Assembly (NCBI GenBank): GCA_030734395.1
Contig: JAUZTG010000044.1
Span: 248,001-312,000 of the forward strand
Direction: 5' to 3'
Origin: Sarocladium kiliense
Lineage: Eukaryota; Ascomycota; Sordariomycetes; Hypocreales; Sarocladiaceae
Length of the DNA: 64,000 nt
This document shows positions 22,597-31,761 of the stretch, in pieces; position 1 is the stretch's first letter, and each line of letters begins with the position of its first letter. A program made the position numbers and the translations under genes. The notes under the pieces were generated by a model that did no database searches, was not told the origin of the DNA, and worked only from the letters and a program-made list of their open reading frames with translations.

Positions 22597-23520
22597 TCAA
22601 AGATTCGACTTGATCACCCCCATCTCCGTGCTTGTCTCGGACACCATGCTCCCCAATTTGCTTGGATGAAGTAGTAGCACAGCCACCATCGTGATGAAGA
22701 TCGGGGCACAATCAAAGAAGACATGTACCAAGTAGCTGGCAATAATACCGACTTGTTCGAATCGAGGCTTGTCCCAACTATGGCTTCTGAAGCCGAAGGC
22801 AAGAAAGCAGATACACACAACAATCCAAAACAACGCTCTGACAATGCCAAGCAGCAAGCCAACAAACAGTACGACAAGAGTTCGCGGCATGCACCACCTG
22901 GACCGGGGCCCAACCTCAGAATGCTGTCCCTGCCTCCGAGCTCGAGATGTGAGAACGAGGAGAGAACAAAGGGCGACCAATTGTGCAATTGTTGCGACGA
23001 GAATGAGTCCTATTCCGGTGAAGAGTGTCTCTTTGCTCACTTTGAACATGATGAGGCATCCCAGGGATATCAGGGTTATGTAGATACCGGCAAGCCAGTC
23101 GAGAACGGCGAAGCAGCGTCTTGAGAATGGGGTTCCAAAGCGGTCTAACATCCACATTTTCCACTCAAGAAGGACGTACTGGAGCGCCGCAGTGAAAATA
23201 GTTCCGCCTAGCATTAGCATGAGCAGTGCCGTAGCGCCAAGGGCAGGGTTCTCTGAAGTCCATGAAGGAGCTCGGGCTGCGTGTCCAATTACACCGGGCT
23301 GTCCAGGGATGAACTAGTACGAATCCATCTCATCTGCATAGTGTAAAGCAGGAGGAGACGCCAACACACATAGAACAGCCAAGAAGAACACCGATTTCGG
23401 CCTCCTGATGCGGGATCTGCGGAACACGGCTGCAATAATACCGAGTGCGAACAACGAGGCGATGAAGCCGTCAAAGACGGTGGTGAAGACAGGCATTGCA
23501 CCGCTGATCATGAAGAACAC
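22597..23520 (-). CDS. RTA1-like multi-pass membrane protein, interrupted or mis-spliced model
   Basis: One minus-strand frame runs from 23520 to 22597 (308 codons) but is broken by a single TAG at 23314-23316, after LHYADEMDSY. Sequence on both sides is continuous in character. Hydrophobic segments occur at VFTTVFDGFIASLFALGIIA, SVFFLAVLCVL, GATALLMLMLGGTIFTAAL, AVLDWLAGIYITLISLGCL, GIGLILVATIAQLVALCSLL, TLVVLFVGLLLGIVRALFWI and APIFITMVAVLLLHPSKLG. The order of helices and the final LLLHPS resemble fungal RTA1-like proteins, a family tied to lipid export and drug tolerance. The match is weak. The N-terminus is unresolved: the first ATG is 23511, while the same frame upstream (to 23710, MPPDASHMFAFSLY) could be another exon. 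Either an intron of about 93 nt removes the TAG or the gene is decaying. Confidence 0.5.
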
Positions 23521-24016
23521 GCGAATTTATACCGGTACTCTGGTTCCAAGACACAAAGAGGCTGAAGAGTCGTGATTTGGAACAGGCGAAGCTGGTGTAG
23601 GAACCAATAATATGTATTGCGGATGAGGGAAGAAAGCAGCATATGGACCTTGGATGGGAAAGCCTGCGTATAGACTGAAAGCAAACATGTGAGAGGCGTC
23701 AGGCGGCATAGAGAACCTGTTTCCATGATCCGAACGGGGGAACATTTTAAAATGTGTAGCTGTCAAGGGCAGGAAGTGCACAATGACTGCTCTGGCCAGA
23801 TTCTCCCAATCGCGCCTGCGGGTACCTAACATGAGGTACTGGACATTTAGTGCTGGTAGCTACGGTACCTCACCTGTGGCTTCGACGTCACACTGTACAC
23901 AAAGGGAGGACCACCAACCCCGCCATCACCCAAAACCTCACCCACATCCACGCATCACTGGACCTTCTAATTCTCGATAATTCGAGAAGCTGGCACCAGA
24001 ATCAGAACAACACGGC
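23521..24016. other. Divergent intergenic region upstream of MAT2B-like gene
   Basis: Contains the unresolved 5' part of the preceding membrane-protein gene and the promoter of the MAT2B-like gene. No separate gene is seen. Confidence 0.5.
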
Positions 24017-25151
24017 ATGTCAAAACGTACCGCCCTGGTCACCGGCGCGACTGGCCTTCTCGGCCGCCAAGTGGTCGAGGCGCTTCAATTGAGCAGTGCC
24101 ACCTGGGAGGTCAAGGGCACTGGCCATTCGCGCGCAGATGGCGTCGACGTGCTGAAAGTCGACCTTGGGAGCGAGGCTGAGATTGCGCGAGTCTTGGATC
24201 AAGTCAAGTCAGTAACATACCGTGCTCTGGAACCTGAACATTTGGAACTCACCGCAATCCATCAGGCCCAATGTCATTATTCATTGTGTGTCCAACCTCT
24301 ACCAACCAACTGCTGTCGCTTACTGACCTCGCTGCCCAGGTGCTGCGCAACGTTTCCCAGACAAGGTCGACAAGGACCCCGAGGCTGCAAAGGCACTCAA
24401 TGTAGCAGCGACAAGATCACTGGCATCCCTGGCCGCAGCCAGAGACATCCTTGTCATCTACATTTCTACAGATTACGTCTTTCCGGGCAAGCCTGGAGAC
24501 GCACCATATGAGGCCGATGCCACCCCTTCCCCACCCAACCTCTACGGTCAGACCAAGCTCGATGGTGAGAAGGTCCTCCTCGAGGAATTTTCCAAATCTG
24601 GCAAGAAGGGCTCGGCCGTGGTTTTGCGAGTGCCAGTATTGTATGGCAAAGCCGAGATGCCCTCCGAGAGCGCTGTCAATGTTTTGATGGACGCAGTATG
24701 GAAGGCTCAGACTGAAGGTGCCACCATCAAGATGGACCATTGGGCCATTCGTTATCCCACCAACACGGAAGATGTTGGGAGAGTCTGTCGAGGTCAGTTG
24801 GAATGCTTTGAATTACCCAGATCCATCCACTGTAGGTTGTTAATCGAGTTTCCAGATGTGGCTGTCAAATACCTTGACGCAAGCGACCGCCAGAGCCTAC
24901 CCGATACCCTTCAATTCTCCAGCGAAGACAAGATGACCAAATACGAGATCTGCGAAAAGTTCGGTGAGATCATGGGCCTCTCTATCCAGGGCATTGAGGC
25001 AAATACAGAAGGAAACGACCCAAACGCAAGTGTGCAGCGACCGTACGATTGCCATCTCAGCACAAAGGGCCTGCAAGATTTGGGCATTGACATCTCAACC
25101 TGTGACTTTGAGGGCTGGTGGCGGAGAGAGGTTCGTGCTTTCAGGAAGTAG
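24017..25151 (+). CDS. MAT2B: MAT2B/RmlD-like NAD(P)-dependent reductase, 319 aa
   Basis: Short-chain (extended SDR) protein of the RmlD-substrate-binding type, closest in layout to the regulatory beta subunit of methionine adenosyltransferase; in bacteria the fold is dTDP-4-dehydrorhamnose reductase. Exons 24017-24207, 24266-24285 (20 nt), 24340-24792 and 24856-25151 join in phase to 960 nt. The Rossmann motif is TGATGLLGRQV (residues 9-19). The spliced NVIIHCAAQRFPDKV block spans two introns. Next come IYISTDYVF and the catalytic-type YGQTKLDGE (Tyr-x3-Lys), then RYPTNTEDVGRVCR. The third intron is 63 nt, contains no in-frame stop and can be read through. Removing it restores the family sequence VCRDVAVKYLDA. 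Cytosolic; likely redox-cofactor-binding. Whether it regulates AdoMet synthesis here is inferred from homology. Confidence 0.9.
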
Positions 25152-25632
25152 ACACGAGCATAGACTGCTCTTCGCTACGACTTAGTTAAAAATGGGCTAA
25201 ATATACTCGCCAAAGTCTAACAAATAGTAAGAAGAGATCTATTGCATATGATCGGCATGGACCGGGGAGAGAATGGAGATGAAAGTGATGTTACGTTCGC
25301 TCGGTGGTATGGGTCTCGCTCCCCGTCAACGGTTGGAGGCTTGGAGGCAATAATAAAAGCCACATCCCGCGACCCATGAACAGCCAGGCTCTAATTCAAT
25401 ATTTTTGTCGATCAATTTCGTTCTCGTTTCCAATTGGCCAAGACTTCCCGAAAGTGGATGCATCCGACTTCACCCCTGGCGGCCCCTGGTGGCAGTCCAA
25501 CCGTCGCCCGAATCCATCCATCTTCACCGTAAAGTCGTAAAAGACCCCTCCCACCTCCCACATTGCCCCTCCATTTCCCTTTGACATTTCGCGATCCCCT
25601 CATATACAGTATTTACCGCCCAATCCTACACA
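25152..25632. other. Intergenic: MAT2B 3' UTR and ERG20 promoter
   Basis: 481 bases between two plus-strand genes. The right part is pyrimidine-rich, including CCTCCCACCTCCC near 25545-25560, typical of a strong fungal leader. No sterol-response-type element was identified with confidence. Confidence 0.6.
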
Positions 25633-26758
25633 ATGGCGCAGAAGACGACCCTCAAGGAGTTCGAGTCGGTTTATCCCAAGCTGGAGGAGGCTATTCTCGA
25701 CCATGCCCGTTCCTACAAGCTCCCCGAGACTGAACTGAAGTGGTTCAAGGAGGTGAGCACAAAGCCAGCTTCCAACCACCACGAGGCACAGCACGACGCT
25801 CCAAAGACCCGACAACTGACAATGATGGTTATAGTCTCTTGAGGTCAACCCTCTCGGTGGAAAGTGCAATCGTGGCATGTCCGTTCCCGACTCCGTCTCG
25901 ATCCTCCTCGATGCCCCGCTCAGCGAAGAGCAATACTTCCAAGCCGCGACTCTCGGCTGGATGACCGAGCTGCTCCAGGCCTTCTTCCTCGTCTCCGACG
26001 ATATCATGGACTCGTCCATTACCCGCCGTGGCAAGCCCTGCTGGTACCGCCAGGAAGGTGTCGGTATGATTGCCATCAACGACGCTTTCATGCTCGAGGC
26101 TGGCATCTACTCTCTGCTCAAGCGCTTCTTCAAGACGCACCCCGCCTACGTTGACCTTATTGAGCTTTTCCACGAGGTTACATTCCAGACCGAGATGGGC
26201 CAGCTTTGCGATCTCCTCACAGCCCCCGAGGACAAGGTCAACCTTGACAACTTCTCCATGGAGAAGTACAGCTTCATCGTCATATACAAGACCGCATACT
26301 ACTCCTTCTACCTCCCCGTCGCTCTCGCTCTCCACCAGCTCGGCCTCGCCACCCCCAAGAACCTCAAGCAGGCTGAGGACATCCTCATTCCTCTGGGCGA
26401 GTACTTCCAGATCCAGGATGACTACCTTGACAACTTTGGTCTTCCCGAGCACATTGGCAAGATCGGCACTGATATCAAGGATAACAAGTGCTCCTGGCTG
26501 GTCAACCAGGCCCTCGCAATCGCTACTCCCGAACAACGCAAGATCCTCGAGGAAAACTACGGCCAGAAGGACGATGAGAAGGAGAAGGTCATCAAGAAGC
26601 TGTTCGATGACATGAAGCTCAAGGAGCGCTACGAGGCTTTCGAGGAGAAGCGAGCTGGCGAGATCCGTACCATGATTGACCAGATTGATGAGAGCGAGGG
26701 CCTCAAGAAGGGTGTGTTCGAGACTTTCCTTGGAAAGATCTACAAGCGCAGCAAGTAA
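25633..26758 (+). CDS. ERG20: Farnesyl diphosphate synthase, 347 aa
   Basis: Cytosolic trans-prenyltransferase that condenses dimethylallyl and geranyl diphosphate with isopentenyl diphosphate to give farnesyl diphosphate for sterols, dolichol, ubiquinone and protein prenylation. Exon 1 (25633-25752) encodes 40 residues. An 82-nt intron (GTGAGC...ATAG, branch ACTGAC) leads to exon 2 (25835-26758). Both aspartate-rich Mg2+-diphosphate motifs are intact: DDIMD at residues 95-99 with the following RRGKPCWYR, and DDYLD at 235-239 in FQIQDDYLDNFG. The aromatic pair upstream of the first motif (QAFFLV) is as in farnesyl-specific enzymes. It ends in a basic KIYKRSK tail. The length equals fungal orthologues. 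Neighbours are not terpene genes, so this is the housekeeping copy rather than part of a secondary-metabolite cluster. Confidence 0.98.
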
Positions 26759-27575
26759 ATCACTTATCTGCGATGGGATATTTGGCCCGAGTGGAAATTG
26801 CAGCTATTTAGGGGGTTGACAAAAGCCATGACGTGACATGAGAAAAAGCATAGAAGAGGAGGAGGAACGGAGGAGGAGGAACGATACCTAGAACTAATGA
26901 CTGGCAATAGTCCACCAAGCTGATGAACCCTTGTTCCCCATGTATGAATGCCGCGCCGACTGCCTTAGAGAGATAAAGCTCCCGTCTGGCGCAACACCGA
27001 CGCGCTGCATGAGTGAGACCACCGGCGCCTGCCAGACGAAGGCAGGGTGAGACTTTTTCTACCGCCACCCGAACATCGTAGGGGGGGCAAGATTTCCCTA
27101 GTGGCCGGCGTTATTGGGGCCTGGATGGCAAAGCAAGGGAAGCGAGAGCGCACTGCGTGTTTGAGACACAGCTACAGCATTCGTGGATGGGACGCCGAGC
27201 GGTGGGCTAGTACGCGATGCATACCACAGCATGGCCCAGTATAGCAGCAAGCCAGCGCTCAGCATTTTCGCGGGCTCTGATTTGGCTGGTGACACGGAAC
27301 ATACCTGACGGTGGTATCCATCCAGGCATACGTGCCGGTTCATGGTATTTTGTCACGTTAAGCTGCGTGTCGCGGTCTTGGTCATTAGGCGGGTTGATCT
27401 TCTTTTGCGCAGCTTGGCCCAGGTTTCTTCGCTTCGGGTCTTCTTTCTCTTTCTTGCCCTTCTTTATTGATGATTTTGAAAGAGTGTCCTCCCTTTTCTG
27501 TACTGTATATCTCTTTCAAACAATCCAACATTCACGGTTGATTTGTAGAGTGTTGCGAGGACTTTCATTATCGTC
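26759..27575. other. Intergenic: ERG20 3' UTR and promoter of RA-PH gene
   Basis: 817 bases. No gene is recognised. A GGAGGAGGAACGGAGGAGGA-type purine repeat is visible near 26858-26881, probably part of the ERG20 3' UTR. Confidence 0.6.
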
Positions 27576-30222
27576 ATGTCAGTCGCAGGCTTGGTAGCGC
27601 CCCCGCTGCCTGTACCACTGCCACCACCGCCACGACAGCAGCCAGGGAACAGCAACAGTCAGCAGCAGCAGAAACAACACGACCAGCAGCAGCTACAACC
27701 ACCACCAGAACCCGGAGTATTCGTTTCTCGGTATCGCACTCTTCGCGGCAAAAGCGTCTCCACGCCTCGTCTGCGGGCCGAGCTCCAAGTCTACGAGGAC
27801 GATGTTGCCGCCGCCAGCAATGATTCGCCCTCCTTGCGCCGTCGCTCCAAGAGCTTTGTCGCACAGCGACGTGGAGGGACGGCTCCAAAGGCACCCCCCA
27901 CCTTCGCCCTCACACCAAAGCCCATTAACCTCCCCATCGCCGTCAAGCAGAAGCTGTCCTCGGCCAAGAGCACGCCTGCCAACATTTACAAGCAGAAGTC
28001 TGACCTGACGATTCGGACCACGGCCATTGACCACGACGAAAACGCGGTGCCGCCTCTGCCTCCCAAGACGCGGTCACGAGCGTCGACGAGAGAGTCTGCC
28101 AAGTGGGCTGAGGAAGTCGCACGGCTAGAGGCAGAGACTGATCGCATCCTTGCCGAGCAGAAAAAGCTCGACCTCGCGCGGCTGCAGGCGCAATTGGCTG
28201 TTGTGAAAACGCCACCTTCGAAGTCGAAGCGTCTGATCCTCGGGAAGCTTACGTTCCTGTCGCGCAGTGGGAAGAGGTCGGGTCCAGCCAGTGGCAGTGG
28301 AAGCGTTCCTGGATCCCCCAGCACCGTGGCGCCAACTCTGTTTTCACTCGATCTAAGTCGCGATACGACCCCTGCGTCGTCGCCGTCGCCCGAGAGGATG
28401 AACTTCATTGAGATGGGCGGAAAGGGCATTGTGCCTCAGACAGATGCGCCTACTTCTGCCAGCAATGGAGGTGAACGAGTAAGTCTAGCTTTTGTCCCAT
28501 TGTACTCGCTTGGTCATTGATCGCGTGCTCACTCTGCGACAGCGTGTTACTGTGCGATGCATGTCGTCCACCATCAACCTCCCAGTCACAAACGAGACTT
28601 CCCCGGTAGACATCATTTATGCTGCTGCCAACTTTACTACCCACCAGATCGACCCTGCCTCCTGCATTCTTGTCGAGTGCTATGTTGTCTTTGGCCTTGA
28701 ACGACGTCTGCGCAGGTATGAGCGCGTTCGCGACATCATGAATTCATGGGATAGGGACCAGCAGAACACACTCCTCATCGTGCCTCTCGACGGTTCTGAG
28801 GACATTTCAGAGCTGGACATGTCGTCTGTGCGTCGGACTGAGGAGGCACCGCCTGGCTTCACTATGCACCTCTACCACTCTTCGCGTCCAGGCAAGTGGA
28901 ACAAGCGCTGGGTAACCCTTATGGACAACGGCCAAATGTTCGCCTGCAAGAAAGCAGATGGCAAAGCATCCGACAAGGAGAGCCAGTCGCTGGCTCACTT
29001 GTCTGACTTTGACATCTACAACCCCAGAGAAAGCGAGATGAGAAGACACCTCAAGCCACCGAAGCGGTTCTGCTACGCCATCAAGAGCCAGCAGAAGACT
29101 GCCGTCTTCTCCAACAACACAGAGAACTTCGTTCACTTCTTCTCTACAGACGATGCTGCTGTCGCGAGGCGCTTCCAGGAGATGGTTCATGCCTGGCGTA
29201 GCTGGTATCTGGTCAACAAGCAGGTCGATCTCCGCAAGAAGGACCGCGCTCTGCCCCCGTCACCCCCGTCTACAAAGAAGTCCGTCAGTGTTTCAAGATC
29301 CGCGACACACCGTAAGAAGGAGTCAGTCGAGGAGAAGCCATACATGCTGGGCCAGTTTAAGCCTCTGATGGACATGGATCCCTTCGACAAGCCAATGGAG
29401 GAATTCGGCAAGGCCTTCGAAGAGGAGGCGCGTGCAGTGCAGGATAAGATCAGGGCTGAGCAACGGCAGCTCGTGGAGAGGAAAAGGTCAAAGACCCTCA
29501 CCAAGCCGCAGACACAGGTTTTGCAGATGCCACCAACACCGAAAAGCCCGGAGGAGTTCTCTGCTGGCGGTCTATTGGGCGATGGCTACGAGAAGCGCAA
29601 GCAAGCCAATGCTTCATCAACGCCGACAAGCCCTCAGCAAGAAGGACCGTTTACGAACGGTCCCTCGCTGTTGCAGCAGGCAGCCTCCAAGGCCTCTACC
29701 CCCGAAAAGGCGAAGACTGAGCCACAGTCCTGGTTCCCCTCGGCATCAGAACACACTGCGAGGTCTCGCTCCCACTCGATGCGCAGCGTGAGGCGTCCAG
29801 CCACCGCTGACGCATCCCGACCTCCGATTCCGCAAGGACCCCTCTTGAATATCAGTAAAGATGAGGTTCGCCGCCCTGCACCTCGAGTCGGCAACGCGGT
29901 GAAGCCACCTACTGGCGCACCGCTCATCAACTTCGCTACCGGTGGCCCAACGGCGAATATGTTCCAGGAAGGTCCTTCCAGAGGTGTGCCAAGGAGCCAC
30001 ACAGGAGGACGTATCGGTGCTCCGCCGCAGGCTGTCGGCAGCCTTCGCCCGCGAGCGAAGTCCACTTCGCAACAAAGTGGTAGACGGTTGGTGTCTGCGG
30101 AGGAAAGACCCCCAATCCCGCCGCTGCCTCATCGCTCAGGGAGACGTGATGGGATGCCGCATAATGGAGCGCCACGTGCTGCTGTTGGGTCAGCGGAGCC
30201 GTTGGTCAACCATGCTCGGTAG
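27576..30222 (+). CDS. RA- and PH-domain signalling protein, 860 aa
   Basis: Exons 27576-28478 and 28543-30222 join in phase (64-nt GTAAGT intron) for 860 residues. The N-terminus is Pro- and Gln-rich (runs of Gln at about nt 27645-27700). It is followed by a basic region and a charged helix (WAEEVARLEAETDRILAEQK). Exon 2 opens with an RA-like ubiquitin fold of about 95 residues (VRCMSSTINLPV, SCILVECYVVFGLERRLRRY). A PH domain follows from about residue 406 (FTMHLYHSSRPGKWNKRWVT) to about 525 (RRFQEMVHAWRSWYLV). This RA-PH order is that of MRL/Grb7-type adaptors, which couple Ras-like GTPases to membranes and actin. In filamentous fungi a polarity or signalling role is plausible but inferred. 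The C-terminal third is Pro/Ser-rich, probably disordered. Confidence 0.88.
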
Positions 30223-30608
30223 TACCCCACCTTTCTGCTGAGGTAGGGCGACTGATTCGGTTGGGGTTGGGATTTCTTGGGTTTCCTTTTATGTGATATA
30301 TTAGCACGGTTGGACTTGGATGTGAGACGTTTCTTGGACGGTGTAAGGAGTTCTTTTTTTTCTATGGTCAGGATGCAGACATGGCCTAGGGGCGAGTACG
30401 GGAGTTCACGGATTGAATGAAGGAGTTCATAGGTCTTGTGGGAGAGGTTAACTCATAGTCTGTATTGATTCACGATCTTCGCAACTTAATTGTGCTCGTA
30501 ACTTGGGTTTCTTGTGCTGGAATGTACACGGCTTCGCAAGAACCAGCTCGCGCCCAGCATATGTATAGTACGAGAACCAGTTCGTACAGGATTCACGTTG
30601 CCAGGAGT
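30223..30608. other. Convergent 3' intergenic region
   Basis: 386 bases between the stop of the RA-PH gene and the stop of the small minus-strand gene. No gene is seen. Confidence 0.6.
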
Positions 30609-30890
30609 TCAGGTCTCTTTCTCCTCCTGAACATCCTCGGGCTTCTGCTGCTCAGCAAGCCTCTTCTCGGCCCTGATATCGGCAAGCATCTTGCCGTCAT
30701 TCTTGTAGCACCGAACGAGAGCCTTCCAGGTCTCGCGTCGGCCGACGGAGTTCTGGGGGTAGGCCATGCCGTTGTGTCCATCGTACATGCAGTAGCCGCA
30801 AACGGCGCCTTTGACGGGGACTTTGCGGCGGCATGGGTTGTCGGGATGGGGGGCTGCACAGGGGAAGAAGGGGGAGGCCTGGTCTGGCAT
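30609..30890 (-). CDS. Small Cys-containing protein of unknown function, 93 aa
   Basis: Single-exon minus-strand frame, start ATG in a good context (CCAGCCACCATGCC). Five cysteines fall at residues 11, 20, 31, 34 and 61, including a CGYC pair. The sequence between them is not low-complexity: CRRKVPVKGAVCGYCMYDG and SVGRRETWKALVRCYKNDG. The C-terminus is a charged helix (ADIRAEKRLAEQQK). No signal peptide or membrane segment, so likely cytosolic or nuclear; metal binding is possible but not shown. A somewhat longer open frame on the opposite strand covers the same bases and looks like a shadow. I do not recognise the family. Confidence 0.6.
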   Translation of the reverse strand: MPDQASPFFPCAAPHPDNPCRRKVPVKGAVCGYCMYDGHNGMAYPQNSVGRRETWKALVRCYKNDGKMLADIRAEKRLAEQQKPEDVQEEKET

Positions 30891-31200
30891 GGTGGCTGGG
30901 AGGATGGGAGGAACTTACCTTACTTGCTGGTAGTCTGACGAGGGAGCAGTTGGTGATGTTGCGTTGGACTGAACTGCTGTATGATGTGATGAAACAGCAG
31001 AAGAAGATGGTTAGATCTCATCTTTTGATTTAAGAGGGCGAATGCTGCAAGCGATATATAGTTAGCTAGGCATCTTTGTCACCATCCAATTCAGAGACGG
31101 TTGTTGGCCCTCGTCTTGGGTGTTCCTTTTGTTGCATGGCTCTGTCTTTGGCCCATTGTCTTGACAAACAGATACACAAAGACGTTGTGCATCAATAGCC

Positions 31201-31217
31201 AAAAAAAAAAAAAAAAA
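31201..31217. repeat. Homopolymer A17
   Basis: Seventeen consecutive A residues in the divergent promoter region. Poly(dA:dT) tracts commonly disfavour nucleosomes in fungal promoters; a role here is inference. Confidence 0.7.
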
Positions 31218-31552
31218 TTAGTATGTGCGTCAAGGACATTGGTTCATTCGGATACTTCTTAGATCTTGGAAAACGGTTTGACGGAATGCAAATTAAGGCA
31301 GCCAGGAATCCCAAGAATCATGCCTGTAAGCTTTGGGGAGTTGGGGCGCATCAAGCCTCTGACGGCACAGTCTAGACGTTTTTCTGTCAAAGTCGCCTAC
31401 TGAAGTCGTCGAGGATTGAAATGATCACTTTGAAATAGCTTCTTCGCTTGGTGTTGTCTCGCAGGACAAGTGAACCTGTGATATAGGGGAGGTCCAGGAG
31501 GATGCAAGCCATTTTGGTGGGTTGAAGTTGCCCCGCGGTGGAAAGACAACAG

Positions 31553-31558
31553 ACGCGT
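31553..31558. promoter_or_regulatory. MCB (ACGCGT) upstream of CDC23
   Basis: Exact MluI cell-cycle box 204 bp upstream of the CDC23 start codon, followed within a few bases by CGAAATCGCGA. A G1/S-type control of this APC/C subunit gene is possible. Confidence 0.4.
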
Positions 31559-31761
31559 CGAAATCGCGACTTCACTATCACAGCGTCACCAGTCAGCTGC
31601 AACACCACCCAGGCCAACTTGCGAATTTTTGCGTTTCTGGGACAGTCTCGAAGAAGCTGCAGTCGAAACCCCAGCCGTCAATAGCGAGCCTCGTCCGATG
31701 ACCCGCCCAGACCAGACCGGACAAGGGCGGATTTTCTAATCAGCCAGGTCAGCCAGCAGCC

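Larger units (their letters stand above)
30891..31761. other. Divergent intergenic region: small Cys-protein gene and CDC23
   Basis: 871 bases between divergent starts. It includes an A17 run and an ACGCGT box listed separately. No coding region is seen. Confidence 0.6.

Noticed and set aside
25633..30222. Terpenoid gene cluster around farnesyl diphosphate synthase
   Set aside because: Neighbours are a MAT2B-like reductase and an RA-PH protein. No terpene cyclase, P450 or transporter is adjacent, so this is the housekeeping ERG20 locus.
30465..30938. 157-codon plus-strand frame opposite the 93-aa Cys protein gene
   Set aside because: Its start is not an ATG-supported context, it is mostly antisense to the better candidate, and the translation is Gly/Leu/Val-rich without pattern.
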